NCBI GenBank assembly: GCA_030522415.1
Contig: CM060112.1
Span: forward strand, 5,472,501 to 5,536,500
DNA from: Channallabes apus
Taxonomy: Eukaryota; Chordata; Actinopteri; Siluriformes; Clariidae
Direction of reading: 5' to 3'
Length of the DNA stretch: 64,000 nucleotides
The notes under the pieces are model-generated. The model had not been told where the DNA came from. It saw only the letters and a program-made list of their open reading frames with translations, and did not search any database. Shown piece by piece: positions 1 to 11,574 of this stretch; position 1 is the stretch's first letter; every line of letters starts with the position of its first letter. Position numbers and translations under genes: made by a program.

Positions 1-2812
1 GAGACCGGGTTTCCTGGATTAAGTGTGCAAGGAGAAAAGGTGCAGATGTTCATTCCTACATATTTTATGTTTTTGTGTAATTTCCCTGTAACTACATTTC
101 ATAATGAAGTCTAGTGTAGTCACATGACGTGTACATGCTTTTAAATGCAAATTTTTATATACCATACTGTGAAAATGGCATTAAAATATATAGAGTTATT
201 AAATATGTACAAGTGTTGTTGTGGATTATATTTGCAGTTAAAGCATGTGAACAGATTATTATTCATGAAGGATATTGAAATGTCATTTGATATTTAAAAA
301 GTACAGCAAACTGATTCTTTATGTAGAAGAAATAAATATTTAGAATTTTTAAATTTATGGTTTAATCATTATAGGTCTGAGGTTCTAAGTATGAAAATCA
401 TCAATATAAATATATATATATTATTTATTATTTGCTTATTATTATTAGATTGGACAGACAAAGCACATGGAACAGATTGTTTTTTTCATCACATTTTTGT
501 TAAAACGACATTTGACATCTGACCTTCTGGACATGTTTTACATTAATTATGTCTGTTGCACAAAGGTGGTGCTTATGATGGATCATAATTAATGGAAAAT
601 CTTTAATGAAAAAAAAATGGTACTTTTTGGTTCAAGGGAGTTGAGGGGCCACGTGGACCCCCAGGGGTCAGAGGGCCACCAGGAGAAGGTTATCATGGAC
701 CAAAGGTAAGAAAATACCAATATACTGCATATATATATATGTATGTACTGTATGTACAAAGCATTTATGGAAATATAGAGTGAGCAGATGCCTTTTTGAC
801 ATTTGATAGACACGTTTATCTTAAGCAGCAGTGGTTCTTTAAGGTTTAAGGCGTACAGTAATAGCAAAAAGTCAGACAATATTATATTGTAAAACGGCAC
901 CAAAATACACGTTATCTGAAACCGAAACAAACCTGGGCATCACTACATGATGACCAAATATCTACAGGGTGATCAAGGATTACCTGGAGAAGTGGGAGCA
1001 CCAGGAGCGAGTGGAGTGGGAGAACCAGGGCCAAAGGTCAGTGTCTGACTTCTGAACAATATGGATTATACTGTACATAGTCTTTCAGTCACAAACCTCC
1101 AGATCAGCCCAGAATCAAGTTAAATCTGGTTTCATATTGTCTTCATTCAGAATGAACAAATCCATCCCACATGAAGAAGGTGGATTGCTCTAAGACCTTT
1201 GAACCTGAATTAATGCACAGCATGTTTTTTTTTTTTTTTTCCTTCTGCAGGGTGAACCGGGGGCTCCGGGGTTATCAGGGTTACCCGGGTTACCTGGAGA
1301 GGATGGCGCACCTGGACAAAAGGTACAGTAGTAATCCTAGACAAGATATCATTCTTCCTTCACTGGATCAACATGTCCCCAATTGACCTGACTGGATCTT
1401 GCACACTGGCTTGTCCCATTCAGGAGTGGGGCTTAGTTTCATAACTGGGATTCAAACCCAAGCTGCCATGGGGAGGATGCTGCATGTTAGTCACCATTCA
1501 TCATGCAATATAAATTCCCTTAAAAAGATTATTTCTTTGTATATGAGAGTTGAGCTCAGGCACTGGCAGCTCAGTGGTAAGAGTCTAGCTTTCTTAGTGG
1601 CATCCTTACTGCCAGTCCCAAGCCCTGATCGAATGGGGAGGACTGGGTCAAGAACTGCAAACCTGTGCCAAATTGTATGTGGATCAGATGGTTCACTCTG
1701 CCAGTCACTTGATGGGAACATCCAAAAGAACAACAACTTACGTCAGGGATTTAGTATCATTCTATGGGAAATTTGTTACATTTGGAATTGTCAATGCAAA
1801 AATGTTTCAATGTGTTTGTGTGTATGTTTGTGTGTGTCTGTGTGCATGTGTGTTAGGGAGAGCCTGGTCTTCCAGGTTCAAGAGGGCAGGAAGGAGCACC
1901 AGGTGTTGGAACACAGGGAGAAAAGGTAAGCACTCTACTCCTTCCTGTTTCTCTTATTCTAAACCCCGACATCCACGACGTTCCCATCTTAATCATTCAA
2001 GTCCAAAACTGTTTTTTTGGGGGTTTTTGAATAAAGAACTTTATTTTATTTTATAAAGAAGTGTGTCATACTTTCGCACAGGGAGATCAAGGCCAGAGAG
2101 GATTCCGTGGATTATCAGGACCTCCAGGAATCCCCGGGCCATCAGGAGCAAAGGTGAGAATTAAAGAAGAAACAAAATCGTCCTCTTTAAAATCCTTTCG
2201 GAGAAGTGTAGATGTAAATACCATTGTGTTTTGTCCTCCTCCAGGGCGAACCGGGAGCTCCGGGACGCCTCGGTTTACCAGGACCTCCAGGACGTACAGT
2301 AACTGGAGCAAAGGTATAACTGTTGAGGTTATGTTACTGTCAATTTAATACAATAATATATGTAGTAGACTTTGTTGTAGACAGGCTTTAATTTTGTTAC
2401 AGGGTGATGCAGGTCAGCCAGGTCTTCCAGGACCATTGGGGGAGACAGGGTATGGATTTCCTGGACCAAAGGTAAATAATGTCTGGAAGATAAATAGAAA
2501 CAGAGCATGCAGATTTAGATAAGGTTATATTGGAATAAATCTAGGATGCACTCATAGACATTAAAGAAAGATCCTCTGTTAGATTTTACAGAGTAAGACT
2601 CTTTGGATCTGATGTACCATATACACTGCCTGGCCTAAAAAGGTCACCATTTCAGAAGGGTTGGATTATTGGGGTGCATCAAGCAAAGAAAACAACTAAG
2701 GTGATTTGAAACTGAAAAACTCTTTAACAAATTATCAAAACCTGAAAGTACAGTGCTGAACCATCAACAGTTAATCGAGAGCTATGTTTAATAGTGAAAG
2801 TAAGAGCATTTA

Positions 2813-2869
<57 letters not shown>

Positions 2870-4006
2870 CGTGATGAGAACTCACAGGATGTGTCCGTAA
2901 TAAAACAGCATGTTAGTGATACTAATCAGAAAAAGGCTTCAGTTTGCTAGAGCGCATAAAGATTGGACTTTGGAGAAACAGAAAAAGGTCATGAAATCTG
3001 ATGAGTCCAGATTTTGAGCCTATTCCACAGTGATGCTCCCATCATGCATAGTGTCCACTGTACAATCCTCTAGAGACAGTGTTATGATCTGGGGTTGCTT
3101 CAGTTGCTCAGGTCTAGGCTCAATAACGTCACATGTGGCAATAAAATGAAGTCAGCTGACGACCTGAATGTACTGAATGACCAGGTCATCACATCTATGG
3201 AGATTTTTTCCCCTGATAGCACAGACAAATTCCAGGATTCAGAGTGTGGAAAAGTGGTTCAAAAATGTGCCGTAATAAAAGCTATTGGTGATGGAATAAA
3301 ATCGTGTAGTGTATAACAGATGATAAAATCAAACAACTATGTTAAAAACGTTTGAATACAATAACATTTTTAAGGGGTTAAGTCAGGAAAGTGGAACCTC
3401 TGCTGGTGTGGAAGCGTAATGATTCGAAGGATGTAACAATACATTGGATAAATTGAACATTAAATTCATGTAGCTAACAGAAGGTTTAGCCTATCCATGC
3501 TGATGCATGTCCAAAAAATGTGTGTTATAGAATATCTGACATGAAATCAGAAAAAGGTTTTAGGTTCTCCAGAATGATGGTTGAATAAAGTTCCCTCTGA
3601 CCAGCCCATTCATGAATATTGTTTTTCAGCGTTTCATCCTGTGTCCACAAATAGTCTTACCTACCGTAAATCTCAAACCAATCCTCTATCTGACCTCTAT
3701 CTTTATCTGCCTCCTGCTGTTTGCTTCTCAGGGAGAACGTGGAGATACAGGTCCTCCCGGTCCATTTGGGCCAAAAGGAGCTGGCTACCCTGGTCTACCG
3801 GTAGGGTCTACCCATGTGAACTTTTTATCAGCATGGAACATGTGTCATTAGTTCTTAATAATAAATAAAAAGCTTATTCTATGTTTGCATTTATTACAGG
3901 GTCCACCTGGGCTCCCCGGGCATCCTGGAGATCCCGGTCCAGAGGGTTTGGGAGTGCCAGGGCCAAAGGTATTCCTTTTCAGTGTGTACAAGTGTGCATG
4001 TGTAGG

Positions 4007-4086
<80 letters not shown>

Positions 4087-7000
4087 AACATGTTTGTGTG
4101 TTTGTGTGTTATAGGGTGATATTGGGTTTCGAGGTTTGCCAGGGCCACCAGGACCACCAGGCGAGGGCCTGCAAGGTCTACCGGTAAGTCGCATCAGAGT
4201 GCCCCTTATTGCCAATACAACCAACTAAATCTAATGATACCCACTGAAGACTATCTGACACAGGTGCTGGAAGCACCCCTGTGGCCCGGCCCCATCAACT
4301 TTGTTTTATTACACAAAACTTTTTTTTTTCATAAGGGATTTAAGTTTTATTTGCCTGATTTTCTTATTCGTATCCTTATAAAATAAATAAAATGGTCTAA
4401 TATTATTAGGGATACAGTGTGGGAAACTCCTTTAACAACCCCACAAACACAATATATACAATAAAGACAGGATTTTATTTTTGTGTATTCTGATTTTGTT
4501 TCTTCTTCAGTCTCGCCTCATAACTATACTGTAGTTGTGTTTAGAGTCAAACTTTCTTTACTCCCTAGTGAAGTTGATTGAGAGGCGGTTTGCTCATTAA
4601 TATGTAGACTCAACGTTTCTGCTAATTCTTTTCCTGACTCAACAATTGGCAAATGTTAAAATCGCTGCCTGTAGCCCGGCTAACTCGCCCTGAATGAACG
4701 GAATGTTCACATCCTTTATTTCACTGGCTGAAGTTTATCCAACACGAACTGAGTCTGAGTGGGGTTGTGCCAGGATTTGCCCACTAACGGAATTCCCTTT
4801 CCTTGTGCAATCTCAAATGAATATATAATTTTCCTGGATCTATTTGTTGTACATAAAAAATACAGTAATAAAAAGAGCATATACGTCATAAAACAAAGTC
4901 TGTTTTTGGCTAGACGGGGCAGTCATATTGTACGAGTCCTCCCAGTCTAGCCCCACCCCCTGGGAAAAATCCAGCACCCCATCTAAAATAAATCTAAATA
5001 GTTCCAACATCCGTGCCAATGTACTGTATGTATAGTATAGCAAATACCCGAAAACAATTCAGCACACTTTCTTTTGGAACTCTTTAGGGCACCACAGGAA
5101 GGCCGGGACCTCCTGGTCCACTAGGACCCCCAGGGCAGGGCATACAAGGCCCGAAGGTAAAAGTCACACAAACATTACAAGCAAAGACACACCTGGGACA
5201 TGAATTGTGCTGTTACTCGTGTAACAGATAACGCAGTGATTAAAATACACAAATCTTTAATTAACATCAGCGCTGTGTTCAACACTAATTATTAATAAAT
5301 AAAATGATTTCTAGCATATAATCAAATAGGAGTGTGAATTTAGTGAAATACAATAGGTGTTTAACATGATTAGAGATAAGAGCAGTACTGCTGTGGCTGT
5401 GTATGTGTTTGTGTACGTGTTTGTGTACGTGTTTGTGTACGTGTTTCAGGGTGAGTTTGGAGCTCAGGGCTTGGTTGGGCCAAGAGGATCACCTGGAGAG
5501 GGTCTTCCTGGGACAAAGGTCAGATTCTAACACTGTCACATGTAGAAAATAGACAAAAAGGAAAGTTTTTTTTTTTTTTTAATAATTCTCCAAATGTGTC
5601 TCTTTTTCCATTTCTTTTCTCTAGGGTGACCGTGGTACTCCAGGAGAGAGAGGCCAGAAAGGGGTCAAAGGTGACTTCGGAGATCCTGGTTCACCAGGTC
5701 AACCAGTAAGAACCATGATAATATAATTTATTTCCATTTTTTCTTTAGATTTTTTTGAAAATGAAACCCTTGATTTAACCACTAGTCCAACACCATTTGT
5801 CGTAGACCCATGAATGAGGTGTCAAATCGTGCGGCTTATCCGGGGATGGGGTGGTATGGCTTGTCTAAGGGGTTGACAATAGACTTAACATTGAGATCAG
5901 CTTTGAATGAGTTTGTCAACAACATGTTATGCTGATTAGCATGTTGGTTGCATGATGTTTTGGCACCGACCCGGCACGCGCATAGACACACTTAAAATTT
6001 CTTCAGGAATTTTCCCTCTGAAAAAAAAGATTTTTTTGAAAATGAAAAGAGGTTTGGGTGGACAGTAGCTGAATTGTCATGTTAATAGATTTCCAAATTG
6101 ATCCTCAATAAACTCTCCTTCAGGAGTTTCACACATTTAAATCTGATTACTTTAGCATCAGACAAAGTAGATTTTTTGGAAAGCTGATTTTAGACCTGAT
6201 GGTGGAGTGTCCATGTAAATTAAATAGCTTTTGTCTTTCAGGGTCGACAGGGAGTGAAAGGCGAGTCGGGTCTGACGGTGAGATTTCTTCTCCTCTCCTT
6301 CACTAACAGTACATAATACTTAATTCCTTTTTATAGTATTCAAGATCAAGAAATTCAGTCTCCTTATTAATAACACCGATGCATAAATACCACATTTACT
6401 GATTAACATTTCAGAGATTTACCTTTCTGTATTGCAATGTTGTATTGAATATAGAGATACTGCATAATGAAGACTCTATAAATATCTTCATGTTGCAAAC
6501 TTGTTTTTGTTTTAAAAATGCTATATAAATTAATATGACAGCATATTAATAATCCACGGTGCTTGTGCCTCGTTCGTTTTTTAGAGAGAAGACGTCATCA
6601 GAATGATACGAGAAATATGTGGTAAGCCCTTGCATCTGCCTCCTTATGCTCTATTTACTTTCTAGTTAAGAATATCTGCTCTAGTAAAACATTCTGCTCC
6701 GACATTCAGGATGCGGGGTTAAATGTAAGGAGCGTCCGATGGAGCTGGTGTTCGTGATCGACAGCTCGGAGAGTGTCGGCCCTGACAACTTTGAGATCAT
6801 AAAGGATTTTGTGATTGCGCTGGTGGAGAGAGTGACGGTAGGAAACCGCGCCACCCGAGTCGGACTCTTGCTCTACAGCCTGGAGGCTCGGCTGGAGTTC
6901 GACCTCGCCAGATACGCCACGAAGCGCGACGTCAAACATGCCGTGCGCAGGATGACTTACATGGGCGAGGGCACTTATACAGGGACAGCCATCCGCAAAG

Positions 7001-10000
7001 CGACACGTGAGGCCTTCCGCACCGCTCGGTCCGGGGTCTCCAAGGTCGCTGTGGTCATTACTGATGGACAGACGGATGAGCGTGACTCTGTCAAGCTGGA
7101 AATCGCAGTGCGGGAGGCACACGCTGCCAACATTGAGATGTTTGCTCTGGGGATCGTGAATGCCAGTGATCCAGCGCAGGCAGAGTTTCTCAGAGAGCTC
7201 GATCTCATCGCCTCGGACCCTGACAGTGAGCACGTCTTTCAGATAGATGACTTTAATACCCTACCAGGTAACACATGGTTTATTACATTCCGCAGCTCTG
7301 GGGAATTAAATTGCAATTATAAATTCATGTAACGTAACATAAGCATTTTTTTATTTCTTTATTTTTTTTTTGTCCCAACATTCAATTTGTTACAATCAGG
7401 AAGGCAGGATGGAAATGAAGACTTTAATTCCAGGGATTTAAACAAAAATATTGTATTAAGTATATGGCATTTAGGAGTTACAGCCCTTTTTACACAGTTA
7501 CTTCATTTCACAGGCTCTAAAGTAATTTGACAGTGTTTAATTTTCATCTAGCAGCTGTTCATGGGAACCTTCAGAATGCAAGTGAGGGTGGTCATTGGGC
7601 AGAAAAAACAAACAGACCACTCAGAGAGAGTGAGGGGAACTTCTAGGTGTGGCCAACTCAACAATTTGGCATTTTCTTTAAAAAAAAGAAAAAAGAAATG
7701 CACTGATGAGCTCAGAATGACCAAATGGCCTGGAAGACTACAGAAGACTAGACACTACCTACCTCTGCTGCAGACGAGAAGTTCATTTAGAGTTATCAGC
7801 CTGAAAAATGACCAATTAACAGCAGCTCAGATTAGAGGCGTTATGAAGTCTTTACAGAGCAGAAGTAGCAGAAACATCTCAATATCAACTGTTCAAAGGA
7901 GATTCATGCATTTTTTGGACGCCTTCAGCAAAACTTTACAATGTAGAAAGAAATAAACATCAGGAACCATCATGGAGTTAGAAAGTGTTCTAAAACTTTT
8001 GAACGGTAGTGTATATATATATTATTGCCAAACGTTAAATTAAAGCTGAAAGTCTACACTTTCATTTCTCGATAGCTTTATTTCAAATCCAGTGTTTAGT
8101 GACAAAAATATGAAACGTGTCTGAATACTTATGCACCCTACTGTGTTTCTTGTTCTTTTTATTGAAAATGATACTTTAACATTGCATCTATTATTGCATG
8201 GATTTTCCACATTTTCAACAAAGAGGAACACGTTTATGTCTGTGAGTGGTTCAGTCTAATGGAACTAATGCCCGACATTCTCATGTTTCTTTCTCAGCTC
8301 TGGAGTCCAAACTGGTCAGTCAGTTCTGTGAGGACGAGAACGGAGACATCGTTAGCCCCATTAATGGCAACATCTACAACAACCATCTCAACCGCATCAA
8401 TGGTCTCTTGTATGAGTTTGATAACAACGGAAATCGCATCAGCAGTGGCGGACATTATCATGGGAACAATGTAGACCCAATAAACACCAGGACACACTCT
8501 GGAACACATTCAGGAAAACCCTCTAGTACTTATACACATACTGGGATACACAGCGGTACTCACACTGGTACTGACAGTGGAACCCACACTGGTACTCACA
8601 GCGGAACACACACTGGTACTCACAGCGGAACAGTCACTGGTACACACAACGGGACCCACACTGGTACTCACAGCGGAACCCACACTGGTACTCACAGTGG
8701 AACACACACTGGTACTCACAGCGGAACAGTCACTGGTACACACAACGGGACCCACACTGGTACTCACAGTGAAACACACACCGGTACTCACAGCGGGACA
8801 CACACTATCTCAGTCAGTCATGGAGGTGGAAGAGGTGACAGTATTCCAGTACCTGTAACCCCACAGGTAGGTTTTCCAGCTCTACAGTATATCTGGTCCG
8901 GTGATCATCAGATAGTTCACAGGAAAAAAATACTTGTTTTTCTGTTACTCAGCAAACGTCTTTTGTTAAGATTTTTTTTCCCCCTTTATTTATTTTATGT
9001 GGGTTCTTGTGGGGTCGCAGGTGCAACAGACTGAGAAATACAGTCCAGACTTCTTTAGATCCACCCACAAAATCTTTCAGATACCAGAATGCTCCCAAAG
9101 CAACTACAACACAAAGGATGATTTCACACTAGGTCAAAAAGTCCAGTATGTTTGAGTAGTGTGTGTGAACACTACAAATCACTTCAAAATGTGGTCATGA
9201 GCATGGTACAGTACACCATCATAGGTCATGGTTCAAATCAAATATGAAACCTAAATGTCCAAAATATGAACAATATCAGTCATGGCACGGAGGTCATTTT
9301 CCTTGTACTCTACTTATACTCTACATAAGTCCCTACTTACAGTATGCATGTACTTATGTACTAGGTAGGTGCTGGGAGTATACAGTATTAATGAAATCGA
9401 TATCCAGGGACTGATTCTCGAGCTCAGAACGATTTGCGTTTACACTGACCAAATCAACTGGTCCCAGGGCCAAGTGTTCTCGGAAACGTTTCCCGGACAC
9501 CAGTGTAAAAGCACCCTAAATGGCCTTCACACTGGATGCTTCTCCAGTGCTGGCAAACACTGCACCAATATAAATAATCATATAAATAAGCATGACAGAC
9601 ACCATTGTAAACCAATACTAAATCCAAAAAAAAACAAAAAAAAAACACATAGACTAAATTAGCATGATACCCCTATGATATGACTATGATACCCCTTTTG
9701 GTCAAACACACCAAAATTATAAACCCTCATTCCAGGTGGATAAAATCACCAGGCCAGATCTCAATAAAACCTTGCAGAGACGTGTTAACCACATAAACAA
9801 AATGATGCTGTCCCATGTTGAGTCTCATCCGTTCCTGCAGCCTTGTTGCTATAGGAATCTAAAAAAAAAAGTTTCTGACACGGTCTCCTGGGTCAAGAAG
9901 TTCCTCAAAAGTGCCACTTCAACCTATTAACAATATCCCCAGTAGAGGTCTATACTACTACAATATCACTTCAATTCAATTCAATTTTATTTGTATAGCA

Positions 10001-11257
10001 CTTTTAATATTGTTATTGTTGCAAAGCATCAAAAGAAAATTATAGAAATTTGAATGAAAGGTGAAAATGTGTATGAATCAAAATAAATCAAGGTTTGCAG
10101 AGCATGCATGATCTGACTTTTCTGACGCACTCAACTCAAGAGCTATACAGTAGATATTTTTGCCTCAGTTTGAATAGTGATGAAAGTGTCCTTGTCATCA
10201 GGTTCCACACACCATAGATATTCACACACACGGGAGCTCTGAGCACAGCAACAGGGGAGACGTTTCATCACACAACAGACCATCTACACATGGCAGCTCA
10301 TCATCATCATCATCATCATCGACTGTAATCACGTCATCCACTTCCGTGCATTACATTCCTGCCCCACGACCTCCTTTACCTAAAGGTAAACACGCTAAAC
10401 AGTAATGTTTTCAGCAGCCTCTCTTCTTCATCTGAGTTAGCAGGAGATTTTAAACTCATTTGGCTGGAAGAGTTCCCTGTAAACCCCCCCACACACCTGA
10501 CCTGACTTGGCTCACTGGCTTAGACAGATGCTTGTGTGTTGGTCTATACTGTGTAATGACAAGATGTTTGTTTGTGTTCATTGTCAGAAATTGTGCCCCT
10601 TGACCCCCGCTGTGAGCTGATGCTGGATCAGGGGACGTGTCGCGATTACAGCATCCGCTGGTACTACGACCGCACCGCCAACGCGTGCGCGCAGTTCTGG
10701 TATGGAGGTTGTCACGGCAACCGCAATCGCTTCGATACTGAGGACGAGTGCAAGAAGACCTGTGTGGTCCCACGAAGAGGTTACACACTCACACACACAC
10801 TCACACCCACATACACAAATGCACCCATTTGGAGTTGCACGCATATTTTTTTTTCATTAGTCTTCCTAATCTTTTTTGTAACAAAATCAATAACCTTTCA
10901 GGGAATTGTTTAATTTAGACGATAAATGTGCGAAATGATCAATCTCTGCATGACATTACCCTGTTGAAGGACTTCTAAGGATTCCAAAATTGTTTTACTA
11001 GGAACGTCTAGGTCTGAGTTGATTCCCACTTCGGGTTTGTGTGCATGGAGTTTGCATGTTCTCCCCGTATTTGATGGCTTTGGTGACTACAGAGGTTCCT
11101 AGACGGATGAAACGTTTCATTAAAGCTAAATAATGTTTTAGCGTTGTACAGTTGTCTGTACTCATTCTGTGTTTCTGGGTTGAGAAAGTGGACGGACATA
11201 AAGTAAATAAGGCTTAATAATCATCCCTGTCTGTTTTTCTTTTCCTCAGGAGGATGA
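1..11257 (+). CDS. col28a-like: Collagen type XXVIII-like alpha chain, 3' part of gene (5' end outside window)
   Basis: Secreted extracellular-matrix collagen. Exons read from splice sites: 1-39, 637-705, 968-1036, 1251-1322, 1857-1925, 2082-2153, 2245-2313, 2403-2471, 3732-3800, 3900-3968, 4115-4183, 5088-5156, 5450-5518, 5625-5705, 6242-6277, 6585-6621, 6710-7267, 8298-8866, 10202-10385, 10588-10779, 11250-11257. The first 15 encode Gly-X-Y repeats. The sixteenth is a linker (REDVIRMIREIC). Then come a von Willebrand A domain, a Thr/His/Gly/Ser-rich hinge and a C-terminal Kunitz domain. Collagen exons are phase 0 and later junctions stay in frame, ending GG-stop (TGA 11255-11257). A short interrupted triple helix followed by vWA and Kunitz is the architecture of collagen XXVIII. 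Collagen VI alpha 3 also ends in Kunitz but has a different layout. Teleosts carry several col28a1/col28a2 paralogs and I cannot tell which this is. The N-terminal vWA domain and early collagen exons lie upstream of the window. Confidence 0.9.
637..6277 (+). CDS. col28a-like: Triple-helix exon block of the collagen gene
   Basis: Fourteen complete collagen exons sit between AG and GT splice sites, plus a partial one at the window edge. Ten of the fourteen are exactly 69 nt and so encode 23 residues, not a multiple of three; two are 72 nt, one 81 nt and one 36 nt. Most 69-nt exons carry the same defect: the sixth triplet is a Gly-X doublet, for example GAS-GV-GEP-GPK at 968-1036 and GPP-GE-GYH-GPK at 637-705. 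The exon at 2245-2313, and apparently the edge exon, carry the gap one triplet later. Collagen XXVIII is known for a short, interrupted helix. What the sequence adds is the regular spacing of the interruptions. Confidence 0.9.
1556..1745 (+). repeat. Probable tRNA-derived SINE in a collagen intron
   Basis: The head, around 1562-1592, resembles a tRNA A-box region (TGGCAGCTCAGTGGTAAGAG). The following part, with CCAGTCCCAAGCCCTGATCG, resembles 3' tails of fish retroposons. There is no coding potential of its own. Identification is by recalled sequence pattern only. Confidence 0.4.
2612..3400. mobile_element. Degenerate Tc1-like transposon remnant in a collagen intron
   Basis: The 1.26-kb intron 2472-3731 holds sequence resembling a decayed Tc1/mariner transposase gene. 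One block reads like GATGAGTCCAG (DES, the second catalytic Asp region) near 3000, another like GTTATGATCTGGGGTTGC (VMIWGC) near 3083. Multiple stops and indels exclude a working protein. A (CA)n microsatellite at 2818-2868 interrupts it. Exact ends cannot be fixed. Confidence 0.55.
2818..2868. repeat. (CA)n microsatellite
   Basis: About 25 uninterrupted CA dinucleotides inside an intron of the collagen gene. Confidence 0.97.
4013..4083. repeat. (TA)n microsatellite
   Basis: About 35 TA dinucleotides lie in the intron between collagen exons 3900-3968 and 4115-4183, only about 30 bp before the acceptor of the latter. Open reading frames across it on both strands are artefacts of the repeat. 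Confidence 0.97.
4184..5087 (+). other. Collagen intron without recognised element
   Basis: 904-bp intron, AT-rich. I see no coding exon and no repeat with clear ends. Confidence 0.6.
6710..7267 (+). CDS. col28a-like: Exon encoding the C-terminal von Willebrand factor A domain of the collagen gene
   Basis: A single 558-nt exon (phase 1 in, phase 1 out) codes for a whole vWA domain. It opens GCGVKCKERPMELVFVIDSS. The metal-ion-dependent adhesion site is visible as DSSES (Asp-x-Ser-x-Ser), a Thr in GTYTGTAI, and the Asp in VITDGQTD. These are the residues that coordinate Mg2+ or Mn2+ in ligand-binding vWA domains, so the domain looks competent for metal-dependent binding. The two cysteines just before the domain follow the collagen linker and could form interchain disulfides (inference). 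GC content is clearly higher than in the surrounding introns. Confidence 0.93.
7540..8015 (+). mobile_element. Truncated non-autonomous Tc1-like element in a collagen intron
   Basis: The block ends near 8010 in CTAAAACTTTTGAACGGTAG, a typical Tc1-like terminal repeat. The segment 7815-7915 matches, in reverse orientation, the element at 16134-16848 (same AGATT..GGCGTTATGAAG and CATCTCAATATCAACTGTTC motifs). A 131-aa open frame (7561-7956) resembles the N-terminal part of a Tc1-type transposase with no catalytic residues. Confidence 0.6.
8298..8866 (+). CDS. col28a-like: Hinge exon with a Thr-His-Thr-Gly coding minisatellite, between vWA and Kunitz domains
   Basis: 569-nt exon, phase 1 in and phase 0 out (donor at 8867). 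It starts ALESKLVSQFCEDENGD, an acidic segment that includes one Cys. From about 8500 it becomes an 8-residue repeat, THTGTHSG, encoded by a 24-bp tandem unit. Variant units read TVTGTHNG, and the variant recurs exactly 96 bp apart (8629 and 8725), which gives a four-unit higher-order repeat. The segment is almost only Thr, His, Gly and Ser. It is probably unstructured and may be O-glycosylated or bind metal through the regularly spaced His; both are inference. The reading frame stays open, so this is coding sequence and not a pure satellite. Confidence 0.85.
8867..10201 (+). other. Collagen intron with low-complexity and repeat scraps
   Basis: 1.3-kb intron. It includes a fragment at 9970-10010 rich in CAATTCAATTTTATTTGTAT, a common teleost repeat end. 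Open frames at 9021-9153 and 9736-9930 do not fit the splice phase and match no family I recognise. Confidence 0.5.
10202..10385 (+). CDS. col28a-like: Ser-rich linker exon of the collagen gene
   Basis: 184-nt exon, phase 0 in and phase 1 out. The acceptor CAG lies just before 10202 and the donor GT follows 10385. It joins in frame to the preceding hinge exon (ending at 8866) and to the Kunitz exon. The product is Ser/Thr/His-rich, with a run of eight Ser encoded by a TCA repeat near 10298-10320, then a Pro-rich end (PAPRPPLPK). The Ser run is another length-variable simple repeat inside coding sequence. Confidence 0.75.
10588..10779 (+). CDS. col28a-like: Exon encoding the C-terminal Kunitz domain of the collagen gene
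   Basis: 192-nt exon, phase 1 in and out. Six cysteines have exactly the Kunitz/BPTI spacing (8, 15, 7, 12 and 3 residues between them), with the conserved YGGC and a final CKKTC. By alignment to BPTI the P1 residue is Arg (GTCRDY), which would suit a trypsin-like protease, but P1' is Asp instead of the usual small residue, so inhibitory activity is uncertain. The protein ends two residues into the next exon (11250-11257). Confidence 0.93.
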
Positions 11258-11574
11258 GGAGCATGGATGATGCTGATGAAATGATGACATTGACTGTTAT
11301 AGACTGTTATAATATCTCTAATACCTCATCTGCCATCTGTCTTTAAGAGATGTGCTTGTAAATGGCTTAAATGTGTTTCCTTTCTACAAACTATAAAGCT
11401 GCATACAGTTTACAGCAGTGATATTCTGTAAATAGTTTTTTTTTATCTTTAAGGACTATAAGTACTCAAATCTGATTGGTCAGGTGGTGTTTAATGAGTT
11501 TTGGTGTTTAACTGTTTTTTTATACTGTATATATACAGTATAAACACCTCACACCGGAAATTGTATGATATATA
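11258..11574 (+). other. Collagen gene 3' UTR and downstream flank
   Basis: Sequence after the TGA at 11255-11257. No canonical AATAAA appears in the first 370 bp; TATAAAG at 11393 is the nearest variant, so the transcript end is not fixed. A perfect palindrome, TATACTGTATATATACAGTATA, lies at 11521-11542. Confidence 0.4.

Noticed and set aside
3881..4224. Several open frames with long Tyr-Ile runs
   Set aside because: Produced by the (TA)n microsatellite.
6706..7233. Long minus-strand open frame across the vWA exon
   Set aside because: Antisense shadow of a GC-rich coding exon; the plus-strand frame encodes a complete vWA domain with correct splice phases.
8540..8800. Regular repeats that could suggest a CRISPR array
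   Set aside because: No distinct spacers; the 24-bp units are contiguous, keep an open frame and lie inside a vertebrate exon.
9021..9153. Possible extra collagen exon after a CAG
   Set aside because: Frame runs into a stop with no suitable donor, and exon 8298-8866 joins in phase to 10202 without it.
9736..9930. 64-aa open frame in a collagen intron
   Set aside because: No recognised family, contains an A-run, and does not fit the splice phases.
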